This document shows, one piece after another, positions 53,380-64,000 of a DNA stretch of 64,000 bases. This DNA is from Tethya wilhelma (taxonomy: Eukaryota; Porifera; Demospongiae; Tethyida; Tethyidae), in assembly GCA_964030475.1 (NCBI GenBank), contig CAXIPT010000002.1:7663513-7727512 (forward strand). Direction: 5' to 3'. The first letter of the stretch is position 1. Each line of letters opens with the position of its first letter. The notes under the pieces were generated by a model. The model did not search any database, was not told the origin of the DNA, and was given only the letters and a program-made list of their open reading frames with translations. Position numbers and translations under genes: made by a program.

Positions 53380-54075
53380 CAGTATTGTTCTTGATATTTG
53401 GATTACATTTTGCTAAGGTTAAGAGGTGTTTGACTAAATCTAGTTACCCTTTTGCACATGCAGTGTGAAGTGGACTGTTACCATTTCTGTTGGTCTCATT
53501 AGGACTGGCACCATGCATAATAAGTAGCTCAAGAATATGTTTGGAAGTGGTCACATGAAGTGGAGTCAAACCAGCATTGTTTTTGATATTTGGATCACAC
53601 TTTGCAACAGTTAAGAGACATTTAAGTAAGCACTCTTACTATACTTCAACATTCCCAAATTCACAAGAATGGTGTAGAGGAGTAAGTCCTAAACAATCTT
53701 GGGACTCTGACTTGGATAACAATGATACACCAACAACACTTTAGCTACTTCAACCTGGCCATGTTAGCATGTAGTGGAGTTTCTTGAGAGTACTGTAATG
53801 TGTTTTATGAGTCGTATCACCAACTACCTTGTTCGCTGTAACCATTGGGTCACACTTATGGTTTTCCATAAGTAGCTCTAAAAAATTCAGCCATCCATGC
53901 TTGCAAGCATAATGCAGGGGAGTCCTCTCATGGTGATCTTTGGCTTCCTCAGAGTTTGGATCAGCTCCTTGCTCGGATCCAGTAATTTCAACACTTTAAG
54001 TTTTTCACCATTGTAACAAGCAGAATACAATTCACTAGCGATGTTGCAAGTTGAGCTGGTTTGAATGCTAGACAT
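53380..54075 (-). pseudogene. Ankyrin-repeat region, 5' part of the Roc-COR locus
   Basis: From MSSIQTSSTCNIASELYSAC at 54075, minus-strand fragments in changing frames give ankyrin repeats: GADPNSEEAKDHHERTPLHY, ETPLHANMAR, NAGLTPLHV, HGASPNETNRNGNSPLHTA, CNPNIKNNTGETPL. Breaks include a 1-base shift near 53980, a CA insertion near 53805, a TAG after ANMARLK (about 53742) and a TAA after ACAKG (about 53448). A short duplication (GATGTAGCCAGTTGG) lies at 53326 and 53350. Ankyrin arrays normally mediate protein binding. Confidence 0.75.
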
Positions 54076-54089
54076 AGCTGCACTTGCTC

Positions 54090-55660
54090 AGTAACTAGCT
54101 CTTGTATAATTATTAATATTATTTTTAAATTTATCAATCAACCTGTTTTTATATGAAGAACAATCAAGATAGAAATTCTGAAACTTCCTATGTCAAATTA
54201 GTCTACACACATACAAAACATGTTCACTTAACACTGTCACAGTTGACACAAAAATAGATAATTTGAGTCCGTGTGCACGTGCACATTCCTGATACAGGAG
54301 TATTATTTTCAAAACTGTCTAGCTTTGGTTTATTGCTATATATATATATATATGAAAATGATCGAGTATTAAGGAATGTATAGTTCTGTTCTTTCAGTGC
54401 ACTTCTTGCCATCAGAAAAGGCTTTTAATAGTTTTGGTTCTCTGGATGAACAGATTATTTTCACAAGATCACAATAGTTCAGGACATAAACATCTGGAAT
54501 TAACTTATAAACAGAATCCCTATTTTGAGCATTTGCTCCCAAAAATAATTCTATGGGTCTTGTTCTGATAATTATTGACAACATTCATTTTCAACACACT
54601 TACACAAACATACTAATATAGAAAGAAATTAATAGTAGCTTCATTAATTTCCACAGAACCTATATATGTAGGAAAATAGCATAATACCTGTGCAAATGCT
54701 AAATTGTTAAAATTTCCAAACGGGCATGTTACATAATCAGTGAACTTTTACAAGGACGGTTGTAATCCAGGCTGTGTGAGGGGTGCTTACACCAAACTTA
54801 TTACAGTGAATCAACACTATGTGCTGTTGAGTTTTTCCTCTTACAGTTTTTCAGTAACATTAAACGTTAGTAATTCAAGAAATTGATCGATTTTGACTCA
54901 TAAATGCCTGATTATCATACACAAACAGTTATTGTAGATCTCAACATATTATAATAATTATGTCTACATTCAGAGATATCAAGAGAAATATAAGGCCTCC
55001 TTGACATTGATTAAAATGGCATGTTTAAGAAATAGCTGTTTATATCCAGCATACCCATAACAACAAAATACTCATTAAAAAATATTAAGGGAAAAGAATA
55101 TTCAATGTTTGTTTACAACATTCTGAGGATAGCTACTACAGAGTAGGAAAATATATAATAAGAAAGATAGACCTTAAATTTGGGACACTTACGCAGCCAT
55201 TCCTCTGAAATCGTAAACGAAACATATCTCACCACAGACTGTTCTGAATCAGATCATTCTATTTGGTATACTTCACTATACAATTTCATTTTTCTTGGTT
55301 TTAGACTTCATTCTAAGTTTCTTGAAGTGTTCTCCTGCTATTGGCCTCTTGTTTGTATAAGTTTTAGAGCTGCATGGTGTTTTAAGAAGGCTTGACAGTT
55401 GACTTGTATACTGAGAATAGTCCTGTGTAGCTAGGAGGATCCATAGTCTTTGGTTTTAAATCTGATTACAATAGCCAGTAAACTTTTAGTAAAAGTAAAT
55501 ATTTCGGCACTCATACAAGTACCAGTATTAACATTATAGTATTATAGTATTAAACAGTCAAAACAACTTACCACTTCCCACATAGGTTACCAAGTTGAAG
55601 TTATTGCAACACACCAAACGAGTCATCGAGAAATGCTACCTATATGACTCAGTGAGAAAC
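54090..55660. other. Non-coding, 5' of the Roc-COR locus
   Basis: A TA microsatellite (54337-54352) and AT-rich sequence. A 71-codon minus-strand frame at 54369-54584 (ELFLGANAQNRDSVYKL) has neither a match I recognise nor splice support; it is noted here and not called a gene. Confidence 0.35.
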
Positions 55661-55664
55661 CAGC

Positions 55665-56440
55665 CAGTTTCACAAGAAGGGATGGTGTTGTGTTGGACAG
55701 TGCAATGACTGATAACCTCAAACAGATTATGTCAGAGAATCAGCATGTGATGGGCCGGTACCCTCAAGACTCATGCATTCATGAACATCTTTTGGGTGCA
55801 CCAGAAAGAGGCTCCAATGAAGAATCCCAAGGGAATGAGGTGGCACCCACTGATGATTAGGTACTAAAACATGCAAGCATAAATAAGACACATTGACAAC
55901 CAACTATGTGAAAATGATATACACACAGGTGGTGTTTGTACCTTTGCCACCTCTCAGGCAAGGCGTAGGACACTCTTCGTGATACTGGTATCGCCCTTCC
56001 ATCATAGCATACCCTGTGAGACTACACATACAGCTGCAAGCCTGAAACTGGCTTTTCCACCTAGCCTCACATGTCTTGACATGTGAGGAATGGAAGAAAT
56101 ACATAGTTCTTCTCATTAATGAGATGTATATTTGGCAAGCTACAAATATAGACACAGAATGATGCACATAAATATTCAACCTTTTGTACAGAGAGGATCT
56201 GGGTCTATGATAAACACACTGGCAACCTTGTTGCATGAGTACATAGGTCTTGGTGATATCAACAACCACTGCTAGCATTTGAACAGCTAGCAGCCAGTGA
56301 TCCTGATGATCGAGTCACTACAACCAGCCAAATTCATTCTTGTCTTCATAATCAAAGGGTTGTTCATGCACCTGAAATCCCCCTACGTGCAGTTTGCTGG
56401 TACAACTCTTGACTGGAGACTGCATGTTTCCGCTATTCTA
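55665..56440 (+). pseudogene. Remnants of a THAP9/P-element-type transposase
   Basis: Plus-strand pieces in shifting frames: MTDNLKQIMSEN, FMNIFWVHQKEAPMKNPKG followed by MRWHPLMIRY, EEWKKYIVLLINEMYI, LGDINNH, then PAKFILVFIIKGLFMHLKSP followed by YVQFAGTTL. FW.QQ...., RWHP..I and the DEM/GDINNH and Q(F)PYVQF-like blocks are the order I know from metazoan THAP-domain transposases. Multiple stops and a replaced middle section show it is dead. The THAP zinc finger is not present. Confidence 0.55.
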
Positions 56441-56444
56441 TAGC

Positions 56445-58012
56445 CCCGTTTACACGTACAGGTAATTTGGTTTAAACGGATGCGCATTAATGCATTTTGG
56501 CTCTGTTTACACGCGTACTACAAACCACGTACATTTTGTGGCGTGTAAACGCTGAAGTGGCTTCAATGCGGTTTGTGACATCATCAAGAAACAGTGCTTT
56601 AATTGGAAAATTAGAAGATTGAAGCTTTTGCAGCTACTTCTACTCGATCTACAAGCTTGAAACACAGGATCTTGACCCAAGTAAGTCTATCGTACCTGTA
56701 AATTACACTGAGCATGCGTATAGATTGATTATGCTCCCATGGTAACTGTAACTTAGTCTGTTTGCAATATAACTGTGGTAAACATGGAGAGAGCAAGTGT
56801 ACTAATGTTTCTTCTAATGAATGAGGGTGGGAAACAGCGTAGAAATCGAATGTTAGCGTGGAATAACAGAGCTGCCATGAGGAGGCGATTTTACCGTAAG
56901 CAAGCCAGAGAGCGTATGGTGTTTGCTCTGTTCATCTCTGTTGCCATTTGTGGCTTGTTTACATCAAGTAGAAGATCGCTGTGGACAAAGCCCAGAAGCA
57001 CTGATTGGTGGGAGAATGTAGTGAACAGCAATGGGTTCAACTGGACTGAGAACTTCTGAATGTCGAAACAAATGTTTGATTATTTATGTGCTGAATTAAA
57101 CGACAGCCTTCAGTGTCAAGACACTATAATGAGACGAGCAATACCGTGAACAAACGAGTTGGGATAGAATTATGGTATTTAGCTACAAACATGGATTTTA
57201 GGAGCCTTGGACATTTATTTGGCGTATCAAAATCATCAGTTAGTCTTATCATTAAAGAAGTTTGTGCTGCTATTCGATATAATTTACTCCCGAAGTATAT
57301 AAAGATTCCTACTGGCGATGCTCTTAAACATGTAATTCATAGTTTTAAACAAAGATATGGATTTCCTCAGTGCGTTGGAGCGGTTGATGGAACTCACATA
57401 CCTATAGTTGCACCACGTGAATGTTCTGCAGACTATTATAATCGGAAAGGCTGGCATTCAATTATATTACAAGGTATTGTTGACCATCAGGGTCACGTTG
57501 TTGACATATATGTTGGATGGCCAGGACGAGTACATGATGCATGTGTTTTTGCCAATTCGCCACTTTTCAAGAAAGCAGAAGGAGTAGCATTTCCAGATTG
57601 GAACGAAACAATATCCAGGAAGAAAATACCCCTTGTCATTCTTGGTGATCCAGCATACCCTCTGTTAAAGTGGTTGATGAAGGCGTACCTGGATACTGGT
57701 AACTTGACTGCAACACAAAAGACGTTTAATTATCACTTAAGTAGAGCTCGTGTTGTTGTTGAACATACTTATGGACGACTAAAAGGTCGTTGGCAATGCC
57801 TTCTCAATTGCAATTCGACTTGTGTAGACGATCTTCCAACTCTCGTATCTGCCTGCTGTGTGTTGCATAATATATGTGAAGTTCGTGGTGAATTCTTTGA
57901 CAGTGACACCACACAAGTGCATGCTCACAGTACAAGTTCAGCTCCCTCCTCTCGTAGTATTGATGCCGAACAAATTAGAGATGCTTTGGCAGCATACTTC
58001 GTAAATAATTAA
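56445..58012 (+). mobile_element. Harbinger (PIF) transposon: inactive transposase gene
   Basis: ATG at 56784. N-terminal basic region (RRNRMLAW, RRRFYRKQARER), then RRSLWTKPRSTDWWE, a TGA at 57057 where relatives have Arg between ENF and MSK, MFDYLCAEL, a missing base near 57145 (AIP/VNKRV), and an intact remainder to 58012. DDE_Tnp_4 catalytic residues remain: Asp in GAVDGTHIP, Asp in GDPAYPLL, Glu in VVEHTYGRLKGRW. Two disabling changes mean no full transposase is made here. The GCCCCGTTTACACG stretch at about 56450, with GTGTAAACG nearby, may be the left terminus; I find no matching right end. Confidence 0.85.
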
Positions 58013-58139
58013 ATATATATAAATATTGTACATGCTGGCATAGATAGCTAACATAAGTGTAACTAGCTCTAAATAGGTGGCTATATTGGTCGTATTTTTA
58101 ATTTATGTTACTTGCTAGCTTGCTTGTAAGTTAGGAATA

Positions 58140-58650
58140 ATCTGTATAGTCGTATGTATTATAAGGTGCAGGTTGTGAATAAGGGTTGAATACTTTGCCC
58201 ATCATTTCAAGCATAATAAGCTGATGCTTCCTCTCCTCCTATCGTCTCTTCTCTTCCAGCTCTAACCACCTCTTTTCTTCTTGCTTCTCAAACTTCTCTT
58301 CTGTTTCCTTCTGATAGCTCATAAATGAGCTCAATGCCTTTTCAACAACTTTCTCTGCTCTGCTCTTTCTCTCTCTCTTAATTTTCTTCTTTGGAGGAGA
58401 CTGTGTGTGTGTGTGCATGTATGTGTGTGTGTGTGTGTGNAATGGACTGAGCAGTAGGATATCGTCGCAAAAGTGCATCTGATACACGACTCCTTTTTCT
58501 TTGGCGCTTAGATGCCGGCTCTGCTGTATCCAATCTCCTGGCTGTTGCTGACTGAGTTTCCTTTTTGCTTGCTTATCTCTGTTCTGTTGGCACTCTGCTA
58601 TTTTTTCTGTCCATGATTTCTGTATACAAATACACATGTTTAAGTTACAC
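58140..58650 (-). pseudogene. Accessory coiled-coil (Myb-like partner) ORF of the Harbinger element, broken
   Basis: Convergent to the transposase. Minus strand reads a basic stretch (PPKKKIKRERKSRAEK), a Glu/Lys coiled coil (EEKFEKQEEKRWLELEEKRR), an in-frame TAG, then EERKHQLIMLEMMG. Harbinger elements carry a second, DNA-binding Myb/SANT-type protein whose C-terminus has this character; the Myb part is not recognisable. A CA microsatellite with one N (58440) interrupts the frame. Confidence 0.5.
58403..58440. repeat. (GT)n microsatellite with one unknown base
   Basis: GT tract ending at the single N at 58440, likely of uncertain length in the assembly. Confidence 0.9.
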
Positions 58651-58711
58651 AATGTCATAACAATGAAGCAGCATATTCAAGTATTTACCACTCCTGTTCC
58701 CATATCGTCTC

Positions 58712-58912
58712 TCATCCATGAAGCAAGTCTCTAGCCACCTGGTCAATTTGTTCTGCAGTGGGCTCACCAAATTTAGCAATTAATAGTGTTAGTAGAGTAC
58801 GAATGATGTCACTCCGACTGTTGGGTTCAAGCTCTCTCTTATCAATGCATAACTGTGTTTCCTTATACCACTTGTCTGGAATAATGATCCGATCATGCAC
58901 TATAAAGTGTTA
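58712..58912 (-). pseudogene. SAMD3-like protein fragment of a transposon
   Basis: Minus-strand frame: IIPDKWYKETQLCIDKRELE then PNSRSDIIRTLLTLLIAKFG. The ..TQLCID.REL....RS.I.RT pattern is familiar from SAMD3-like proteins carried by transposable elements in sponges, cnidarians and fish. No start or flanking exon fixed. It probably belongs with the coding remnants at 59420-60980. Confidence 0.4.
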
Positions 58913-59419
58913 CTAACGGATCCCAGTGAAATTGTGCTATTTGAGTGAATTGTAGTGACTAAATCAGACAAACCAGACGAACCAGTACCCAGGCTAGATG
59001 GGGGTGGATCAGTCTAGATGTATATAATACCAAACAACTATAATAACCATGATCAAACAGCTAGTAATCAGAAAGATTATATCTTATCATGAGGAATTAA
59101 ACGAATAATTTTCTTTGCAATTCCCAGCGGAGGTACCATACGCCTCACCTCCTCGTCGTCCAATAACAGAACTAGAACTCTTCACCATCAATATAGTTTT
59201 CTGCAAAGAGCATGATAATCAGTTAGCCTTAAAATGAACATTGATAAAGACTCTAAGCTGATGCATATAAATACATGCAGACACCAAAACACTGTGGAAT
59301 AACACACATATTCAGTAGAGTGTGTACACAATAAGGCAGCTGCTATACTTGAACCACGCCCGAAAATGACTCAAATCCAGCAAACACTATTATATAGCAC
59401 CCATATATGCTAGGCTAGC

Positions 59420-60980
59420 CTTCGTGTCATTCACTTGGTAGTAGCTGTTACTACTCCTATAATGGAGAAATATGGAATTGATAAAATTCTGGAACCATTC
59501 ATACATGATTTGCGGACGTTAGCAACTGATGGTATTACACTAACTATTGATGGCACCGAAAAAACATATCGTGGAGCGTTATTAGCCTTTCTTGCTGACA
59601 ATCTAGCAAGTCACATGATTGGAGGCTTTAAAGAAAGTTTTTCCTTTGCGGTTCGTATCTGTCGAACATGTATGGTGACGAAAGATGAATACAAATCCCT
59701 AAGTGATATTAAAGGTGTGACCAAGAGATCATCCTCAACTCACAATGAACAATGTGAATTACTCAATACACCTCTTAAAGATCACTACTCTAAAACATAT
59801 GGCATCAATCGTCGTAGCTCTCATAGATATACCTTATTTTTCATTATTTGAAGGTGGATAGATATACCTTATTTTTCATTATTTGAAGGTGGATTACCTC
59901 ATGATTTGATGCACGATGTTCTTGAAGGAGTAGTCGTGCGAGAGCTATCTCTACTTTTACGTCATTGTATCACAAACAAATACTTTTCTCTTGACGATTA
60001 CAACCAGTGACTACTTAACTTCGGTTATGACTACACTGAGACAGATAGACCATCACCCATTCTGCGTGCATCAAAATTTGTTGAGAATGAGGCAAAAGAA
60101 CTAGTACTGAAACTCACTGCTTCACAAAGCTTACTGTTAGCAAGGATTTTCCCACTGCTTGTAGGTGATAAGGTACCATCATCAAATGAACACTGGAAAT
60201 TATATTTACTTCTCTGCAAAATTCTTGACATATTAATGTGTCCATGGTCAACTGCTGATTTATGCGGCTATTTGAAAGTTCTAATTAATGATCATCATTG
60301 GATGTTCATTCAGATCTATTCTGAACGCAATGTGATCCCCAAACTACACTTCCTTCATCACTACCCTGAGCAAATACTCAGTATTGGTCCTATGATACGT
60401 GCATGGACCATGAGACATGAAGCCAAGCTTCTGTTCTTCAAACGAGTGTCTTGAATTGGAAATCTTAAAAACATTGCCTTTTCAGTTGCTAATAGACATC
60501 AGCGGCTTGTTTGCTATGAGCTATCTGCTAAAAAACTGTTAGAATTCACCATCGAAAGCAGTCCAATTCAAACGCTATCTAAATTTGGTAATGAAAATGC
60601 ACCTGTAAAGTCAAGCTTAGCTGCTCTCTTTCCATCTATCCACGAGGATACCCCAATATCTCGTCCATCATGGGTAAAAACTAATGGAGCACATATATAT
60701 CAAGCCAGGTGCATATGTTTTGATTGGTTCTGATGGTTTGAACCCAATATTTGGATGCGTCAGAGAAATTATAGTAGTTGTGAATACCCTTGTACTACTA
60801 GTTAGTGTTGCAAAAGTTGATTACTTCGAAGATCACTATCATGCATATGTTAATAGTATCACTCTAGAGCAGACATATGTTTTGTTTAACAGTCTAAAGA
60901 CACAATATCATGTCATACATCATGTTCATAAGAAGAATGGATTATCTTATGTTTATTTGAAACATTTCTTTGAGAGGTAG
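59420..60980 (+). pseudogene. CACTA-like (EnSpm) transposase remnant
   Basis: Plus-strand frames give LASHMIGGFKESFSFAVRICR followed by TC, GGLPHDLMHDVLEGVVVREL, NVIPKLHFLHHYPEQI, IGPMIRAWTMRHEAK, NIAFSVANRHQRL and later a conserved-looking tail to 60980. MHD(V/L)xEGV and (K)HHFLxHY..xI...GP...W..R.E.KH are signatures I know from the metazoan relatives of CACTA transposase-associated proteins; the superfamily is tentative. Disabled by a 35-base tandem duplication (59825-59859 and 59860-59894), a TGA at 60008, a TGA at 60452 and a frameshift near 60690. Confidence 0.6.
59825..59894. repeat. 35-bp tandem duplication
   Basis: AGATATACCTTATTTTTCAT... occurs twice head to tail within the transposase remnant. 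35 is not a multiple of three, so it breaks the frame. Confidence 0.9.
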
Positions 60981-62820
60981 CTGTACAGTTCAAAATGAGT
61001 GTTGTGTCATACACATCAATTATTGTAATTCATGATTCAAAATTTTATATCAGTACATCAGTCGACAATTATAATAACATTTTTAATGTGAAAATAACCA
61101 AACCTGTTATCAAACATACCCTAACAAAGAATATGTAACAATATCTTGGTAACTTTAAGGATTCTGTACACCAATGGTTTAAAATAAACACCATGAATTA
61201 AGAAACTGTAACCAGGTGAAGTTACATTAACTGTAATTCGGTGAAAGTAACCACTTTAGGTACTATTGAGCTTGTTCAGGCAAAGCAACCACCACACTGT
61301 GAAATCAAACTTGCCATCAAAAGTGAAAACAACCAAACAGGTTTATAACAACAGGGTATTTTTTACAGTGTAGTTCTGTTCCCACATCCTCTCTCTCTCT
61401 TAGCCATTCGCTTCTTAAAGTGTCCAGAAAGGCAATCTTTGAATGTTGAAAAAGCCGACCAGCAAATCCTGCCATTGTTTGCTGGTTATCTGGGTACCAG
61501 TCAACTATCTGCTGGGCTGCTTTCTTCGCTTCAATTGCTGGTGGTGATGGAATATCAAACGAGTTATCTGTTAAAACTGACTAGACACTCACCACAATTA
61601 AGTTTCCGTTGATATCGTAATAAAATGAAAATTCCTATCAAACCACTATACAACTAAAAAAAAACATGCAGCCGCAGCTTTCTTGTGCCTGCAAAAATAC
61701 CCACGCAATTTCCTGCCCATGCGGCATGGCGCTCCAGCCTACCCATGAATTTCTTGAATTCACGCGCAGTTTCCAATCCCAGTTACGTAGTTTATCTAAT
61801 AATAAGCGCTGTGTCTACTGAGCCGGCACCAGCATTGAAAAATTTCACCTTTTAGAACCAGAACTAGCGCTCAACTGCTCTTGACATTGGAAACTGGCAA
61901 AGAGAGCAGTATAGCAGACCGCCCACGACATTGAAATCAGCTATATAGTGAGGTCTTGTCCCCAGGCCACAAAGATTATTTGAGTACTGTAGGTACATGG
62001 ATAGTAAGCTGTGAGTGTAGCAGCTGCTGTTTAAAAAGACTTACTTGCAGTGAGCTTCAGTATAATTATAGCTGCATGGAGTCATGATATTGATTATGAC
62101 CGTAGGTAATTAATAGACTACAGTTGTAACAAAATTATTATTATTATTAGAACAAGAGATGTTTAGAAATGACTCAAATGATCACTCACCGTCAAACAAT
62201 AATTAAATGGCTGACTTGGGTTAGATCTACACGTACATGTCAAAACTTTGATAAAGACAAAATGAATTCTAGAAATTACTGAAGCAAAGTTAGGCACCGA
62301 AAAATTAATTATTCATTCACTTCTGGCTGAAAAATAACATGATTAGCAGAACCAGTTCTTGGTCTTGCGATGCTTGATGAGGCCCACACAAGCAAAATGA
62401 AACAACAATCAAATGCAATAGAATCCCCACCAAGATGGTGATCACAGATATTGCACTTCCATGTCATCTTTTTAGCCTTTTTTTTTTATCACTTGCTCAT
62501 ACACCATCCATCCATCATAAGTGAAGTACTTGCGGATCAAATTAATGTTCACACACTTAATTAATCAGTTATATTTGAATTGTTAGCATGCATGTCCATT
62601 TAACATATCCTTCTGTGCAAGGCAAGTTCCCAGACCTCTCTTTTGCATTTGGAGTGAAAATTAGCAAAGGGTTGGCTACACGAGACTACTGATAGCTCTA
62701 ACACATGCAGCTTCATCTGCATAATTATCCTTTGTACAGCAGATATATATATATAATAATATATATATATATAGTCTGAAACATCCTTAACACTTAAGAT
62801 AGCTTCTTTACATGTAGAGC
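60981..62820. other. Mostly non-coding; one coding-like piece on the minus strand
   Basis: At about 61570-61376 (minus) a frame reads PSPPAIEAKKAAQQIVDWYP, TMAGFAGRLFQHS and FLDTLRSEWLRERED, which looks like an exon of a transposon-borne protein but is unassigned. The remainder is AT-rich, with a TA microsatellite at 62744-62772. Confidence 0.4.
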
Positions 62821-62985
62821 GATAGCTAAGGAGCTTCAACTTGAGTACTCAAGTCTGCCGAATCATCATCTCCATCAGACTCAAGTTCACTCTCAACATG
62901 ATCATTGGTGAGGTCTCTCAATAACTCTGCCTCCCAATCATCATTATCCTTATCTGCACAAGTGTCACTGTCACCACCAGGTATT
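62820..62985 (-). other. Acidic coding-like piece, unassigned
   Basis: Minus-strand frame: GGDSDTCADKDNDDWEAELL, then ESELESDGDDDSADLSTQVEAP. The biased Asp/Glu/Ser content suggests a disordered tail of a gene or transposon protein, but neither start nor stop nor splice sites can be set. Confidence 0.3.
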
Positions 62986-63133
62986 ATCTATTCTGCATTT
63001 ACCATCTAGCTGCATCCACTTAAACAAAAGGGTCTTCTGATCAATTACTATTGTGTTAGAAGTAACTTGCCTCCAAGCAAGGGAGATCCACCGGATAGCA
63101 ATCAATACATTAATTTAACAACTGAATTGGAAA

Positions 63134-63345
63134 TGTAATGAAACATAGGAATGGTCAAATCATAAAAAAGAAAGCAAAATAAGATGGAATGGCTGTTTGA
63201 GTGTGCGCAGAATCATTCCTGTGTGGGCTGCATGTAGTACTCTCTTCCCATGTTAAGTCCCTCATGTTGCTCATAGAAATAGTTCTTTAACAGCCATTTG
63301 CTTTCTTTTTTACGATTTGGCCATTCCTATGTCTCATTAGATTTT
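63134..63345. mobile_element. MITE with about 50-bp inverted repeats
   Basis: Left arm AATGAAACATAGGAATGGTCAAAT..AAAAAAGAAAGC is the inverse of the right arm (GCTTTCTTTTTTACG..GGCCATTCCTATGTCTCATT). The TAGGAATGG core is shared with the composite repeat, so the families may be related. Confidence 0.75.
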
Positions 63346-63349
63346 TAAT

Positions 63350-64000
63350 GTTTTTTTTACTTGTTTGTTCCCATTTTTTCATAATTCTGCATCATAGTTG
63401 AGTTTGTGTGTATACTGTAGTCACTTGTACACTATCAGCATGGTTATTAATAATCAGTATAAAAGTCACCTAGTTACAAAATTTACTCGGCTTTGCTCAT
63501 CTTCTTATAACGACAACTATGTAACGAAGTAGCTAATGAATTATTAATGAGTATACAAATGAATGGCTGCCATATGGAGAATGTGCTTTTTATCTTGTAT
63601 CTAGCGACTCAGCTAGAGAGACGAATAACTGATACAAAAAGCATGTTAAGACAAAAAAACCAGTTTATTCGTTCAAGAATCAGCTTCTGAAAGCAAGCAG
63701 TCTTTGAGAAAAGATAGAAGAAGAAGTAGAAAAAGATGGAGATAATTGGAGGTTTGACATGATTGTGTTTGTTACTTTAGCGATGGTTTTAGGCTATGTT
63801 TTTAGGCTCAATAGAATTAAGAAGCCTTTTAGTGCCAAGCACTCAGTTTTTGCAGAGTTATTGCGTGAATATTTGTATTGTGCTAATGGGCCATCCATGC
63901 CATTCCTATGTACCCAGTACTATATAGAGTTAGCAATATCTGAAGCCTTTTAAATCAATCAATTTTTGAAATTATGTACCTATGGAAATGTTTCCAATAA
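63350..64000. other. Non-coding to the right edge
   Basis: AT-rich. A fragment near 63886-63915 (ATGGGCCATCCATGCCATTCCTATGTACC) is a trace of the GTAGGAATGGGC family. No gene supported. Confidence 0.35.

Noticed and set aside
55904..56278. 124-codon Cys-containing minus-strand frame
   Set aside because: The plus strand here carries THAP9-type transposase pieces, so the minus frame is a shadow.
57113..58012. Independent gene starting at 57113
   Set aside because: It is the downstream part of a Harbinger transposase; the upstream part is in another frame because of a 1-base loss.
63759..63953. 64-codon frame at the right end
   Set aside because: Contains a trace of the GTAGGAATGGGC repeat and no recognisable protein.

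Overview
The window is nuclear DNA from an animal, most likely a demosponge of the Amphimedon queenslandica type. The grounds are AT-rich sequence with GT-AG introns, many short inverted-repeat transposons, CA/GT microsatellites, and gene families I associate with sponges: intronless arylsulfatases, 'Pmp20-like' beta-helix membrane proteins, and an ankyrin-Roc-COR-death gene. Species assignment is inference. There is one 459-base assembly gap (10475-10933) and one isolated N (58440).

Layout. 0.4-1.7 kb (minus): 5' exons of a TRMT10-type tRNA methyltransferase, whose catalytic domain lies beyond the left edge. 1.9-2.6 kb: decayed copy of the 3' end of an inhibitor gene. 3.2-6.6 kb (plus): a beta-helix/polytopic membrane protein with one late frameshift. 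6.8-9.5 kb: remnants of a related gene plus transposons. 10.3-14.9 kb (minus): a seven-exon gene, spliced here by hand with all phases agreeing, for a secreted 374-residue Kunitz + two-TIL protease inhibitor; large repeats fill its introns. 15-18.4 kb: mostly repeats. 18.7-20.6 kb (plus): a 607-residue polytopic membrane protein sharing the membrane module but lacking the beta-helix. 22.4-26.6 kb: a 2.1-kb tandem duplication that truncated one arylsulfatase copy and left a complete one at 26.1-27.7 kb.

28.1-47.6 kb is a tandem triplication of a two-gene unit: an arylsulfatase followed about 330 bp later by a roughly 1280-residue beta-helix/polytopic membrane protein. Unit A (28.1-34.8 kb) is intact in both genes. 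Unit B (34.8-41.1 kb) is broken in both. Unit C (41.5-47.6 kb) has a scrambled arylsulfatase and an intact membrane gene. 49.3-54.1 kb (minus) is a decayed ankyrin-Roc-COR-death gene containing a fragment of a paralogue in opposite orientation. 55.6-61.6 kb is a transposon graveyard: THAP9/P-type, Harbinger and CACTA-like remnants. The rest is non-coding with MITEs.

How the genes may work together (inference): the arylsulfatases have signal peptides and the membrane proteins have large N-glycosylatable ectodomains, so the repeated unit could encode a secreted or lysosomal sulfatase and a surface protein acting on sulfated glycans. Nothing in the sequence proves a functional link. The inhibitor gene is also secreted, while the Roc-COR-death locus resembles intracellular innate-immune or death-signalling genes but is no longer intact.
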